64,000 nt of DNA from Lysinibacillus sp. ZYM-1 (GCF_001308875.1 NZ_KQ465126.1:1-64000); one strand, 5' to 3'; numbered from the stretch's first letter, positions 8,812-19,825 are shown. The notes: a model not told the origin generated them from the sequence alone. A program made the numbers and translations.

Positions 8812-9636
8812 ATGAATCCAAAAGATCTAACTGTCATTGAGCATATAGAAGAATTAAGAAAACGGCTGTTCATTGTTGCCGTTTTCTTTGTTCTAGCTAT
8901 GGCCAGCGCCTTTTTTGTCGCAAAGCCACTTGTTAAATACCTTCAATCTACAGGAGCAAAATATAATATCGAGCTCCATGCATTTGACGTAGTAACACCA
9001 CTAGCAATTTATATTCAAGTTGTTTTTTTAATTGCATTTATTCTTTCATCGCCAGTATTAATGTATCAATTGTGGTCGTTTATTAGTCCAGGATTAAGGG
9101 AAGTAGAAAGAAAAGCAACCTTAAGCTATATACCATATTCATTTTTATTGTTTATCGGAGGGTTATCTTTTTCTTACTTTTTATTATTCCCGTATGTCAT
9201 CGAATTCATGATGAATTTATCAAATGATTTAGATATTAAGCAAGCAATTGGTATACATGAGTATTTTACATTTTTATTTAAACTCACAATACCATTCGGT
9301 TTTCTATTCCAATTACCTATTGTAGTATTGTTCTTTTCACGGATAGGAATATTGAGTCCAGATCTACTAATTCGTATTCGTAAATATTCATACTTTGGTT
9401 TATTTGTATGTGCTGCTCTCATTGCACCGCCTGAATTGGCGTCTCACTTAATGGTATCGGTGCCACTATTTATCCTGTATGAAATTAGTATTATGATATC
9501 TCGAGTTGGTTATAGGAAATATTTAAAATCAGAGGAAATTCGATTAAAAGAAGAGCAGGAAGCTGAGCAAAAGCGTCAAATTGAAGAGGCGCTTGAACAG
9601 CAACGACAACAAATAGAAGAATTGAATCAACAGTAA
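8812..9636 (+). CDS. tatC: Tat translocase subunit TatC
   Basis: Multi-spanning receptor for twin-arginine signal peptides. It is 274 residues, with the N-terminal HIEELRKRL motif, six predicted membrane helices and the conserved FSPGLREVERK-like first periplasmic loop (here SPGLREVERK). After the last helix a charged Glu/Gln-rich tail of about 40 residues (EQEAEQKRQIEEALEQQRQ) is probably a cytoplasmic coiled coil; it is longer than in many homologues. It is transcribed with tatA. Confidence 0.95.
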   Translation: MNPKDLTVIEHIEELRKRLFIVAVFFVLAMASAFFVAKPLVKYLQSTGAKYNIELHAFDVVTPLAIYIQVVFLIAFILSSPVLMYQLWSFISPGLREVERKATLSYIPYSFLLFIGGLSFSYFLLFPYVIEFMMNLSNDLDIKQAIGIHEYFTFLFKLTIPFGFLFQLPIVVLFFSRIGILSPDLLIRIRKYSYFGLFVCAALIAPPELASHLMVSVPLFILYEISIMISRVGYRKYLKSEEIRLKEEQEAEQKRQIEEALEQQRQQIEELNQQ

Positions 9637-9642
9637 TAAATA

Positions 9643-9675
9643 AAGCTCGGTGCCCTCACTAAGGCACCGAGCTTT
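9643..9675. terminator. bidirectional terminator after tatC
   Basis: AAGCTCGGTGCC / GGCACCGAGCTT with an 8-base loop and T-rich flanks. It serves tatC and possibly the convergent CPBP gene. Confidence 0.8.
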
Positions 9676-9711
9676 TGTATTTTTGACAACTTTATATAGC
9701 TTTACAAAAAT

Positions 9712-10476
9712 TTATTGCATTTTTTCTAGTTCTTGAAGAAACTTTTGCAATGGTTCTGCATAGAATTGTACAAGTGTCACAAATCCATTGAGCATAACGT
9801 GTGCAATAATAGAAGTCCAAATACGTTTTGTTTTGTGATATAAAAAAGCAAAAATTAAACCACAAATGGTATAAAGCAAGATATGAGAGAAGTCGAAGTG
9901 GATAATCGCAAAGAATATGGCACTTACTATTGCCGCCACCCAGAAATTTGTTGTTTGGACAAGTGATCCAAATATAACTCTGCGGAAGACGAACTCTTCT
10001 AAAATTGGCCCAAATACAACAATTGCTATTATGGCAATAGGAGCTCCTTTTGCTATAGCGACAATATCTGCAGTATTTTGGGAACCTCCTTCGATACCAA
10101 AAGCGGCCATTTCAATAGCTGCTCCAATCATTTGACCAAAGAATACGAGGAAAAAGCCAAGAATGCCCCAAACAATTGTGAGCGGTATTGTTTCCTTTTT
10201 TCCTTGATAAATGTTCCAAAAGGCTTTATCACGGGATGTTAAGATTAAACTTAAAATGAGCGCAACTGCAAAGCTTAGGGCAATATACCAGCCTTGAGTT
10301 ATGGGTGCTGCTTGTTCAGAGGCTAGACCACTCATCTTCATAACAAGCTTGTGAAACGGTAAGAGCAACCATCTACTTGAGATTTGCATAAGGATATAAA
10401 TCAGTAAAACATATAGAGCTGTTTTTTTATGTTTCGTTATTTTTTGAGAATTAGTCACAGTCAAAATCCTTTCCAT
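9712..10476 (-). CDS. CPBP family intramembrane metalloprotease
   Basis: Multi-pass membrane protein of 254 residues with the Abi/CAAX-protease (CPBP) motifs in order: EEFVFR (motif 1, about residues 160-165), FFAIIHF (motif 2, with His) and a third His near HVMLNG. These polar residues form the intramembrane catalytic site in Rce1-like enzymes. About seven to eight hydrophobic segments are visible. Substrate unknown; bacterial members act on peptides or serve in immunity to bacteriocins. The gene is monocistronic and divergent from groES. Confidence 0.85.
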   Translation of the reverse strand: MERILTVTNSQKITKHKKTALYVLLIYILMQISSRWLLLPFHKLVMKMSGLASEQAAPITQGWYIALSFAVALILSLILTSRDKAFWNIYQGKKETIPLTIVWGILGFFLVFFGQMIGAAIEMAAFGIEGGSQNTADIVAIAKGAPIAIIAIVVFGPILEEFVFRRVIFGSLVQTTNFWVAAIVSAIFFAIIHFDFSHILLYTICGLIFAFLYHKTKRIWTSIIAHVMLNGFVTLVQFYAEPLQKFLQELEKMQ

Positions 10477-10540
10477 TCATATGCTTCCTTTCTATTGTAG
10501 AGGAATATGGAAAGAAAACAAAATTTTTCGAAGTTCTGAC

Positions 10541-10569
10541 TTGCAAAAAAAAGTTCGATTGATTATCAT
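10541..10569 (+). promoter_or_regulatory. sigma-A promoter of groESL
   Basis: TTGCAA and TATCAT separated by 17 bases, ending 10 bases ahead of the CIRCE element. Confidence 0.7.
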
Positions 10570-10579
10570 AATAATTGTG

Positions 10580-10606
10580 TTAGCACTCATTGATATAGAG
10601 TGCTAA
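10580..10606 (+). promoter_or_regulatory. CIRCE operator (HrcA site)
   Basis: Perfect TTAGCACTC-N9-GAGTGCTAA inverted repeat just downstream of the promoter and upstream of groES. HrcA repression of the chaperonin operon follows from this element. Confidence 0.98.
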
Positions 10607-10645
10607 TAAATTTCAACAATTATTATTATTAGGAGGTTGTTTCAC

Positions 10646-10930
10646 TTGTTAAGACCACTAGGAGATCGTATTGTAATTGAACTAATCGAGGTAGAAGAAA
10701 AATCTGCATTCGGTATTGTACTACCTGACTCTGCAAAAGAAAAACCACAAGAAGGTAAAGTAGTAGCAGTTGGGACAGGTCGTGTATTAGAGAACGGACA
10801 ACGTGTAGAGCTTGACGTTAAAGTTGACGACCACATTATTTTCTCTAAATACTCTGGTACGGAAGTTAAATTTGAAGGTAATGAATACCTAATTTTACGC
10901 GAAAGCGATATTCTTGCAATTATTGAATAA
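10646..10930 (+). CDS. groES: co-chaperonin GroES
   Basis: Ten-kilodalton lid of the GroEL folding chamber. It is 94 residues beginning [11 protein letters not shown], with the mobile loop region [19 protein letters not shown] and the C-terminal [17 protein letters not shown] strands. The start is the TTG at 10646, which gives the family-typical N-terminus; the TTG at 10637 would add three residues and lies on top of the AGGAGG site. It is the first gene of the CIRCE-controlled groES-groEL operon. Confidence 0.96.
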   Translation: MLRPLGDRIVIELIEVEEKSAFGIVLPDSAKEKPQEGKVVAVGTGRVLENGQRVELDVKVDDHIIFSKYSGTEVKFEGNEYLILRESDILAIIE

Positions 10931-11056
10931 GAACATTATTTACACACCTTAAATAAAGGTGAAGGCTTATTGTCCGTTTAACGAAGGTGACAATAAGATG
11001 AAATTGATATAAATATATTGAAGAAGCTTCACGAATATTCCATTTCAGGAGGGTAA

Positions 11057-12694
<1,638 letters not shown>

Positions 12695-12732
12695 TCTATC
12701 GCATAGAGCGACTTGATTAACTAAAATATAAA

Positions 12733-12772
12733 AAAACCAGTTCTCAGTTTAAAAATTGAGAGCTGGTTTTTT
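12733..12772 (+). terminator. groESL terminator
   Basis: AAAACCAGTTCTCA / TTGAGAGCTGGTTTT stem followed by TT. Confidence 0.9.
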
Positions 12773-12812
12773 GTGCTTTTAATGCAAAAATCTAATAAAA
12801 AAAAATTTCCTG

Positions 12813-12841
12813 TTGTTTTTCCATAGATTATCCCTTACAAT
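12813..12841 (+). promoter_or_regulatory. promoter of Fur-box ABC operon
   Basis: TTGTTT-N17-TACAAT, immediately upstream of the Fur box. Confidence 0.6.
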
Positions 12842-12855
12842 ACAAAATGTAAAAT

Positions 12856-12874
12856 GATAATGATAATCGTTATC
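12856..12874 (+). promoter_or_regulatory. Fur box
   Basis: GATAATGATAATCGTTATC differs at one position from the 19-base Fur consensus. It lies at and just behind the expected transcription start, so iron-loaded Fur should block the ABC operon. Confidence 0.9.
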
Positions 12875-12907
12875 AGTTGTAACTAATTGGATGATTGAGG
12901 TGACATT

Positions 12908-13987
12908 TTGGATAAACAGGAAGCAAACAGAATAGGGATGGGCAATATTTATTATGTCATTATTTTGCTTTTAATAGGCGCCATTATAATATCTGCCGTT
13001 TTTTCTGTATCAATAGGACAAGTTAGCATTCCTTTCAAACAATCAATGGATATTTTGTTGCATGCTGTATCCAATGGAAAGTTAGGCACACTCGATAGTG
13101 TAGATAGTGAGTCTTATTTGAATATTATTTTACAGGTTAGAATGCCGCGTGTAATTTTTGCGTTACTAATAGGTATCGGACTTGCACTATGTGGTGCTGT
13201 GATGCAAGCAGTCGTTCAAAATCCTCTTGCTGACCCATACATACTTGGTATTTCTTCGGGCGCATCATTGGGTGCAACCTTTGCCATTCTAGTTGGTTTT
13301 GGGAGTAGTGCTTTATTGGCACAATTTGGGGTAGCCTTTGGAGCGTTTGCAGGGGCAATGCTTACCTCTATGGCAGTACTTATTTTATCTAGCATTGGTG
13401 GTAAAGCAACATCGGTAAAGCTCGTTTTATCGGGTGTTGTCATAGGTGCATTATGTAGCTCTTTTTCAAGCCTTATCATCTTTTTTGCGAATAATGCAGA
13501 GGGCATAAAAACCGTTACTTTTTGGTCTATGGGAAGTTTAGCTTCTGCAAGCTGGGAAAAAACGCCGATCTTAGCAGTTGTAATTGTATTAGGAGCTGCA
13601 TTATTTCTTTTCCAACATCGTGTGCTTAATACGATGCTATTGGGGGATGAATCGGCTATCACATTAGGTATCAATTTAAGTGTTTATCGTAAATTGTATA
13701 TGATTCTAACATCGCTGATCACAGGGACAATGGTCGCTTACGCAGGTATGATTGGTTTTGTCGGCTTAATTATTCCACATATTACAAGAGGGATTTTTGG
13801 AGCAGATCATAAACGGTTAATGCTAGGAACATTACTCTTAGGAGGGCTTTTTATGATTTGGGCAGATATTCTGTCTCGAACATTAATCCAAAATGTTGAA
13901 TTACCGATCGGCATCATTACTTCTGTCATTGGATCACCATTATTTATCTATATGATTGTAAAAAAAGGTTACAACTTCGGAGGGTAG
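12908..13987 (+). CDS. FecCD-type metal-chelate ABC permease
   Basis: Membrane subunit of a type II importer of the BtuC/FecCD family, moving an iron chelate, heme or corrinoid. It is 359 residues with about ten helices and the conserved segments NPLADPYILGISSGASLGA and GFVGLIIPHITRG. The start is TTG behind TTGAGGTGACA. The substrate is not evident, but the Fur box argues for an iron compound. ATPase and lipoprotein binding-protein genes follow directly. Confidence 0.9.
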   Translation: MDKQEANRIGMGNIYYVIILLLIGAIIISAVFSVSIGQVSIPFKQSMDILLHAVSNGKLGTLDSVDSESYLNIILQVRMPRVIFALLIGIGLALCGAVMQAVVQNPLADPYILGISSGASLGATFAILVGFGSSALLAQFGVAFGAFAGAMLTSMAVLILSSIGGKATSVKLVLSGVVIGALCSSFSSLIIFFANNAEGIKTVTFWSMGSLASASWEKTPILAVVIVLGAALFLFQHRVLNTMLLGDESAITLGINLSVYRKLYMILTSLITGTMVAYAGMIGFVGLIIPHITRGIFGADHKRLMLGTLLLGGLFMIWADILSRTLIQNVELPIGIITSVIGSPLFIYMIVKKGYNFGG

Positions 13988-13991
13988 AACA

Positions 13992-14753
13992 ATGGAATTA
14001 GTAGCAAAAGAAATAGAAGTGAAGATTGGTAAAAAAGAAATTGTAAAAAACATATCCATTCATGTAAACAAGCAGCAATTTGTGGGCTTAATCGGACCAA
14101 ATGGATGCGGAAAGTCAACTTTATTGAAAAGTATTTACAAAAGCTTAGTGCCACAAAAAGGAATGGTCTATTTAGATGATTTAGATGTTTTGAAAAGTCC
14201 AGAAAAAAAGATTTCACAGCATTTAGGTGTAGTGGGACAATTCAATGAAATGCACTTTGATTTAACTGTACAGCAAATGGTGATGTTAGGAAGAACACCT
14301 CATAAAAAAATGTTAGAGTCAGATAACCAAAAGGATTTTGCCATTGTGGAAGAGGCCTTAACGCGCACGAATTTGCAATCATATAAGGGACGTAGCTTCC
14401 TGTCGTTATCTGGTGGGGAAAAACAACGGGTTATTTTAGCAAGAACAATCGCCCAGCAGCCTAAATTTATGATTTTAGATGAACCAACAAACCATTTAGA
14501 CATTCGTTATCAAATCGAAATACTATCCTGTGTGAGAAGCTTAAATATTGGTGTTTTAGCAGCGCTTCACGATTTAGAGATGGCTGCTCATTACTGTGAT
14601 TATCTATACGCCGTAAAAGATGGTGAGATTTATGCGCATGGTACACCTGAAGAAGTTTTAACACCTGAAATAATAGAAGCTTTATATCATATCAAATGTC
14701 AAACGTTTACTAATCCAGTGACGAATGGATTAGGCTTTGCATATGGACTATAG
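13992..14753 (+). CDS. FecE-type ABC ATPase
   Basis: ATP-binding subunit of 253 residues with GPNGCGKST (Walker A), LSGGEKQRV (signature), MILDEPTNHLD (Walker B) and the switch His in AALHDLEMA. The stretch MVMLGRTPHKKML is typical of siderophore and cobalamin ATPases. It begins 4 bases after the permease stop and is closely similar to the btuD-like gene at 45.3 kb, so the two operons are paralogous. Confidence 0.92.
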   Translation: MELVAKEIEVKIGKKEIVKNISIHVNKQQFVGLIGPNGCGKSTLLKSIYKSLVPQKGMVYLDDLDVLKSPEKKISQHLGVVGQFNEMHFDLTVQQMVMLGRTPHKKMLESDNQKDFAIVEEALTRTNLQSYKGRSFLSLSGGEKQRVILARTIAQQPKFMILDEPTNHLDIRYQIEILSCVRSLNIGVLAALHDLEMAAHYCDYLYAVKDGEIYAHGTPEEVLTPEIIEALYHIKCQTFTNPVTNGLGFAYGL

Positions 14754-14763
14754 GAGGAATACC

Positions 14764-15774
14764 ATGAAGAAAAAATTATTACTAGGTATTGGGTTAGCAG
14801 CTTTATTAACGTTAACAGCTTGCGGTAATACTACCAAAAATACTTCAGAAGAATCACAAACAAAAGAACATTACCCATTAACCATTGAAAATTTTACAAA
14901 GGCTGAAGGTGGTTCGTCATGGGAAAAGAAAGATCAAGTATTCGATAAAGCGCCTGAAAAAATCATGGCAAATACACGTCCGGCAGCGGAACTATTATTG
15001 CATTTAGGACTAGGCGATAAAATCGTCGGTGTTGGTGCAAACTTTGGTGCTGTTGATAAATCTGTCGAAGCGGAATATTCAAAGTTAAATATTTTAAGTG
15101 ATGAATATGTAGGTAAAGAGGTTACATTAGGAACTAATCCAGATTTAGTATTTGGTCGTGGTGGATTATTTGATAATGCTGAATGGGGAGTAGGCACAGT
15201 AGACTCACTGAATGAAATGGGTATTAAAACATTTGTATTAGAATCATCAATTACAGGAGGCACCTATGATTCTATTTACAAAGATATTGAAAATATTGGT
15301 GAAATTTTTAATGTTCAAGATAAGGCGGCTAGCTTTATTAAAGAATTAAAAGATCGACAACAAGACATAACTTCAAAATTAGAAAGTATTAAAGAAGAAA
15401 AAACATTTGCTTATTTGCATACAAATGATCCAAAGGAACTTTTTGTATATCCAGCGCATGATGAAACATTCTTTAATGATGCATTCAAAATGGTTAAGTT
15501 AGATAATATTTTCAAAGATGAAAAAGGTGATGTTAGTGTGGAAACATTAATTGCGTCAGATCCAGATGTGTTAATTCTTCCAAACTGGGATGGTTCTGAT
15601 CTAACAAAAGTACGTGAAGAAATCTATGCTAATCCAAAGCTTTCAAGCATGAAGGCTATTAAAAACAAACAAATCTATATTGTAGATTACAATTATATGT
15701 TTGGTTATGGCTATAATACAATAGATGGCATGGAAGACTTAGCAAAAGAAATGTATCCAGATTTATTTAAATAA
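14764..15774 (+). CDS. metal-chelate-binding lipoprotein
   Basis: Substrate-binding protein of the same importer, anchored outside the membrane. The start is the ATG at 14764 behind AGGAGG, giving a lipoprotein signal MKKKLLLGIGLAALLTLTAC with Cys20 as lipid site. It is 336 residues. The TroA-like bilobed fold is suggested by ILLHLGLGDKIVGVG-type and NPDLVFGRGG segments and the long middle helix. The ligand is unknown; with the Fur box a ferric chelate is most likely. A terminator follows. Confidence 0.88.
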   Translation: MKKKLLLGIGLAALLTLTACGNTTKNTSEESQTKEHYPLTIENFTKAEGGSSWEKKDQVFDKAPEKIMANTRPAAELLLHLGLGDKIVGVGANFGAVDKSVEAEYSKLNILSDEYVGKEVTLGTNPDLVFGRGGLFDNAEWGVGTVDSLNEMGIKTFVLESSITGGTYDSIYKDIENIGEIFNVQDKAASFIKELKDRQQDITSKLESIKEEKTFAYLHTNDPKELFVYPAHDETFFNDAFKMVKLDNIFKDEKGDVSVETLIASDPDVLILPNWDGSDLTKVREEIYANPKLSSMKAIKNKQIYIVDYNYMFGYGYNTIDGMEDLAKEMYPDLFK

Positions 15775-15784
15775 TAGGTACTAG

Positions 15785-15827
15785 AGCTGCCCAGGGGTCG
15801 AAAAAACAGACACAATGGGCAGCTTTT
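15785..15827 (+). terminator. terminator of Fur-box ABC operon
   Basis: GAGCTGCCCA / TGGGCAGCTTTT with a 22-base loop. Confidence 0.7.
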
Positions 15828-15835
15828 CTATTCAT

Positions 15836-15869
15836 AAAAAGGGAGGAGAAATGATTATTTTCTCCTCCT
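15836..15869 (-). terminator. terminator of NRPS-PPTase operon
   Basis: On the minus strand GGAGGAGAAA / TTTCTCCTCC is followed by CTTTTTA, right behind the PPTase stop. Confidence 0.75.
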
Positions 15870-15876
15870 GTTGTTA

Positions 15877-16530
15877 TTACTGCAGAAGCTGATGTTTATT
15901 TAATGTTGTCAATTTTACACCAGTAGATAAATTGTTCCAGCAAATGGTTACAGGGTGGCGTTGATCGAGATAAAGTAATTGTGTAGAAAGATCTACTCTT
16001 GTCCTTTTAATATCCATCGTATCAAACAAGTGAGGCGACATGATAGGAAATAAACCTGTTTTATAAAGTGCTTCTTTTAAAGTCCAAAATTCGTAAAAAA
16101 CATGTAGAGGTTGATGAAGAGTTACTAGGAGCTCTTGCATAGATAACGCATAGTGCATAATTTCATCATTCACTGGCTTTATTTCTTCGACATCAATTCC
16201 TACTCGCCCGTTAGTGGCTACAGCCAAGACAATCCAATTGCCAGAATGAGAAAGATTAAAATCGCCTTCCCAGTGCTGATGACTCGCAACGTAAGGACGG
16301 CCATGTGAGTCATGAGTAATATGGAACGTAGCATCATTCAGGAATGGCAGGAGCGCCCATCTGATAAGAGCGTTACCTAGCAAGGCTCTTTGACGGTCCT
16401 GCCAATGCTTATATTGCCTGATCTTTCTTTGAACATTTGAAGGGAGAATTTTGTTAAACACATCCCATTCCGCTGAAGATAACCGTGCTCCTAAAGGGAG
16501 TGCAAAAAGCTGTATATCATTTGTGATCAT
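15877..16530 (-). CDS. Sfp-type 4'-phosphopantetheinyl transferase
   Basis: Enzyme that loads the phosphopantetheine arm from CoA onto carrier domains. It is 217 residues with the family motifs: RWALLPFL, FNLSHSGNWIVLA, GIDVEEI (Mg-binding Asp and Glu) and FWTLKEALYKTG (the W-x-x-K-E-A-x-x-K motif). The ATG overlaps the NRPS stop as ATGA, so it is translationally coupled to the gene whose carrier domain it should activate. Confidence 0.93.
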   Translation of the reverse strand: MITNDIQLFALPLGARLSSAEWDVFNKILPSNVQRKIRQYKHWQDRQRALLGNALIRWALLPFLNDATFHITHDSHGRPYVASHQHWEGDFNLSHSGNWIVLAVATNGRVGIDVEEIKPVNDEIMHYALSMQELLVTLHQPLHVFYEFWTLKEALYKTGLFPIMSPHLFDTMDIKRTRVDLSTQLLYLDQRHPVTICWNNLSTGVKLTTLNKHQLLQ

Positions 16531-19500
16531 CGTATGTTGACTTGTCTAAGCTTAGGAAAGTAGCCTGTTTCTACACCATATTCAATCATACGGTGAATAA
16601 ATGCAGTATTTGGTACAGCACATTCGATGCTTGTATTGGCTAGAAATTCTATCGTTTTTTTGCAATTAAATATAAATGGTGAGTCACTAGCTCCATCACC
16701 TTCTAGCTGTGCAATAGCTAAAGACAAGTTTTCCTGTTCTTCTTTAGAATGCTCACCATGTAATAACCAATTTGTATATTCTTGTTTTGACATGGTTTGT
16801 AAATCATAACCAAGTTCCTTTATCATATCGATGAACTCTAAATAAGTAAGCGATACAGGATTACATAGATGGAAAACATGCCCATTTGCTGCTGGCTGGT
16901 TAGCTAGAGAAACGAGTGCTTGGCTAGCATAATTAATTGGTGTGAAGTCAACATGCCATTGTACAGTAGGTGTTTTACCTAAATAAAGCATAGCTTTAAT
17001 CATACGGTAAAAGGCATTGTCATCGATATTACGTTGGAATTTTCCTGTTTCAGAATGACAACTTAAATTACCTACACGATAGATAGAAACAGGAATAGCG
17101 TCATGCACGGCATTTCTTACAAGATTCTCTGCCTCCAACTTACTTTGTGTATAGACATTATGAAGCTTTGCATCGTAGTTAAAATTACCTTGTGCTTCAT
17201 TTGGTCCCCATTGAATGGCAGCGAGCTCCTCTGGAATGCCAATTGTCGATACATAATGGAAATGAACACCTGGTTTATGCTTTGCAATTTCAAGTAAATA
17301 GCGCGTTCCGTTTACATTGACATTATTAAAATGATCCGTCGCTCCGAAATGACGTACATCTGCACCACAGTGGATGATGGCATCGATTTCTTCAAGTATA
17401 ACTTGTTCATCTGCACTAGTTAAATCAAGTTTTTTTCTACCTAAATCGCCTTGAACCACAGTTATTCGATCCTTCATGCGACGAGCAATGTCATGTCCAA
17501 AATAAAACTGCATACTATCCATTAGCTTGCCCTCTAAAGTTGTCTTTTCACTTGGTCGAATTAGACAATAGATATGTGCTTTTGTTGAGACTAGTAGCTC
17601 GTATAATACATGGCTACCTAAATAACCTGTGGAACCTGTCAATAAAACTGTAGTCATCGTTAATGGTTTCACTGTTTGTGAGACTGAAAGCTGGCTCGGC
17701 TCCATTAAGTCCTTAAAGACAAGGTTAGCTGGTAGCTCTTGTACGTCAATATCTTCAGGCTGATAGCTGCGAATATATTGATCTAATTCTGCAATCGTTT
17801 GATATTGGAAGAAATCCTGAATCTTTAGGAAAGGTATATGCCTCTTCACTTGTACAAGAATTTCAAGTACTTTTAATGAATGTCCACCAATGTGGAAGAA
17901 ATTATCGTGAATGCCTATTGGATTGATACCAAGTACATATTCCCATGCATTAGCTAGCAAATGCTGTGTATCATTCTCAGGGGCAACATATGGATTGCTC
18001 CTTGATAACGTTACTTCCATTGTGGCTAAATGCTTACGATCTATTTTGCCAGTAGGGGATAATGGCATTTCTGGCAGTTCGATGAATCGTTCAGGTACCA
18101 TATAATCTGGTAAAAGGTTAGCCAAGTAGTCTCTTAAAACATCTTCCTCTAACTGCATACCACTTGCCACCGTAAAATAAGCAAATAAATGGTTATTTCC
18201 ATCAGACATTTTCTTGGCTATGATCACAGATTCCTGAATGCTAGGATGATTGCTTAATACCGTTTCAATTTCTCCAAGCTCAATACGGAAGCCTCTCACT
18301 TTGATTTGTGAATCCTTCCGTCCAACAAATTCGATGACCCCGCTAGGTAGTAGGCGCACTAAATCACCTGTACGATACATTTTTTGCTCTGGTTTAAATA
18401 GGTGGGGGACAAAGACCTCTGCTGTTTTTTCAGGTTGATGTAAATATCCTGCTGCTAGGCCAGCACCTGCAATACACAGCTCCCCTGTTACATGAACTGG
18501 GCAAAGCTGTTCATCCGTATTCACCACATACATCTCATAATTAGCAATCGGCTTGCCGATAGGAATACTAGATTGCATGTCTGTTATCTGGCTATTTATC
18601 TTAAAGTAAGAGGATAATACTGTACATTCCGTTGGTCCATATACATTAATAATTTCTGTAGAATAGCCAAATTTCTCTTGCCATTTTTGGACAATGGCAG
18701 GCAGTAAGGCTTCGCCGCCGACTGATAAGTATTGAAGCGTTGTCAGCTTGTCCCGATACTCTATTGGTAAATGTGTGGCTAGTTGTGTAAAGAAAGCGTT
18801 AGGTACAGTTGCAGTCGTTACTTGTTCACGGGCAATCATATCGGCAAATGCTTCTATTGATAAACGCTCTATACTTGTGAGCATATGAAGTCTTGCCCCT
18901 GAAAAGAAAGCAGTAAAAGTCTCTGTCACAGAGGGATCAAAACTGTAAGAGATAAACTGAGAAAATACATCTTCTTCAGTTGAATGGTAGATTCTTTGAT
19001 TATCTGTTATCAGGTTTATAACAGCTTCATGCTTAAGCATAACGCCTTTAGGTTTGCCTGTAGAACCAGATGTATAAATAATATAGGCCAAATCGGATGG
19101 AAGTAGGTCACATTGTAGATCTTCTTGTGAAAGGTCACTCTCCATTTGATTTATTGTTAACACTGTGTGTAATTGGGAATCATTATGTATAAAGTCATTC
19201 AGTAAGGCACTATGTTCGTTTTTCGTTATGATAAATGGTGCGCCCGTATCGTTTAATAGATATTGACAACGTTCTTTTGGATAACTAGGATCAATAGGAA
19301 CATAAACACCGCCAGCTTTTAGTACACCTAATAAACTGATAACAGTTTCTCTACTACGTTCCATCATAATGGCCACGTAGTCTCCTTTTTGTAGACCTTT
19401 GGCTATCAGCATATGTGCAACTTGGTTAGATTGTTCATTTAATTGACGATAGGTCATCCCTCCATCTTCATAGGATAGGGCGATACGGTCAGCAAATTGC

Positions 19501-19694
19501 TGTGCTACTTGATAAAATACTTCAGGTACCGTGATATTTTTATCATAGTCAGCTAGTGTGTGATTTAATGTTTGATAGGCTAAAGTATCCTCTTTATTTA
19601 ATAGCTGTGTATGATTGGATAGTAGCGTCTCTTGTTCAGAAAAATGCATATTAAACTGTGATGTAGGAAAATCAAATTCTCGTTTATTATTCAA
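16527..19694 (-). CDS. single-module NRPS: adenylation-PCP-reductase
   Basis: A 1055-residue one-module synthetase. The adenylation domain (about 50-555) has YIIYTSGSTGKPKGV, FDPSVTETF, NVYGPTE and the final Lys550 in PTGKIDRK. The PCP carries Ser606 in IGGHSLK. The terminal thioester reductase (about 680-1045) has TGSTGYLG (686-693) and the SDR pair Tyr848-x-x-x-Lys852. There is no condensation or thioesterase domain, so it should activate one acyl or amino acid and release it as an aldehyde or alcohol with NAD(P)H, an architecture like Lys2 or carboxylic acid reductases. The specificity residues read D253, P254, T257, T296, S324, G326, V351, V359, L360; I do not recognise this code. The start is TTG behind TAGGAG. 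Confidence 0.9.
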   Translation of the reverse strand: MNNKREFDFPTSQFNMHFSEQETLLSNHTQLLNKEDTLAYQTLNHTLADYDKNITVPEVFYQVAQQFADRIALSYEDGGMTYRQLNEQSNQVAHMLIAKGLQKGDYVAIMMERSRETVISLLGVLKAGGVYVPIDPSYPKERCQYLLNDTGAPFIITKNEHSALLNDFIHNDSQLHTVLTINQMESDLSQEDLQCDLLPSDLAYIIYTSGSTGKPKGVMLKHEAVINLITDNQRIYHSTEEDVFSQFISYSFDPSVTETFTAFFSGARLHMLTSIERLSIEAFADMIAREQVTTATVPNAFFTQLATHLPIEYRDKLTTLQYLSVGGEALLPAIVQKWQEKFGYSTEIINVYGPTECTVLSSYFKINSQITDMQSSIPIGKPIANYEMYVVNTDEQLCPVHVTGELCIAGAGLAAGYLHQPEKTAEVFVPHLFKPEQKMYRTGDLVRLLPSGVIEFVGRKDSQIKVRGFRIELGEIETVLSNHPSIQESVIIAKKMSDGNNHLFAYFTVASGMQLEEDVLRDYLANLLPDYMVPERFIELPEMPLSPTGKIDRKHLATMEVTLSRSNPYVAPENDTQHLLANAWEYVLGINPIGIHDNFFHIGGHSLKVLEILVQVKRHIPFLKIQDFFQYQTIAELDQYIRSYQPEDIDVQELPANLVFKDLMEPSQLSVSQTVKPLTMTTVLLTGSTGYLGSHVLYELLVSTKAHIYCLIRPSEKTTLEGKLMDSMQFYFGHDIARRMKDRITVVQGDLGRKKLDLTSADEQVILEEIDAIIHCGADVRHFGATDHFNNVNVNGTRYLLEIAKHKPGVHFHYVSTIGIPEELAAIQWGPNEAQGNFNYDAKLHNVYTQSKLEAENLVRNAVHDAIPVSIYRVGNLSCHSETGKFQRNIDDNAFYRMIKAMLYLGKTPTVQWHVDFTPINYASQALVSLANQPAANGHVFHLCNPVSLTYLEFIDMIKELGYDLQTMSKQEYTNWLLHGEHSKEEQENLSLAIAQLEGDGASDSPFIFNCKKTIEFLANTSIECAVPNTAFIHRMIEYGVETGYFPKLRQVNIR

Positions 19695-19714
19695 TCATTA
19701 CAACTCCTATTTTA

Positions 19715-19820
19715 GAAAAGGGCAGTCACTTATGCAGGAGATTTTAAGTCCTTTAGCTCCCACAGAAAGTAATCTGTGGGGTGCTAAAGGATTTAAACTC
19801 CATATAAGGGCAGCCCTTTC
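19715..19820. repeat. 106-base nested inverted repeat
   Basis: Between the chemoreceptor and NRPS genes lies one long imperfect hairpin. The outer arms are GAAAAGGGC and GCCCTTTC, middle blocks such as GGAG-TTTTAA pair with TTAAA-CTCC, and the core is AAGTCCTTTAGCTCCCACAG opposite CTGTGGGGTGCTAAAGGATTT around an 8-base loop. No T-run follows. It could be a miniature mobile element or a structured leader of the NRPS transcript. Confidence 0.6.
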
Positions 19821-19825
19821 TCTTT

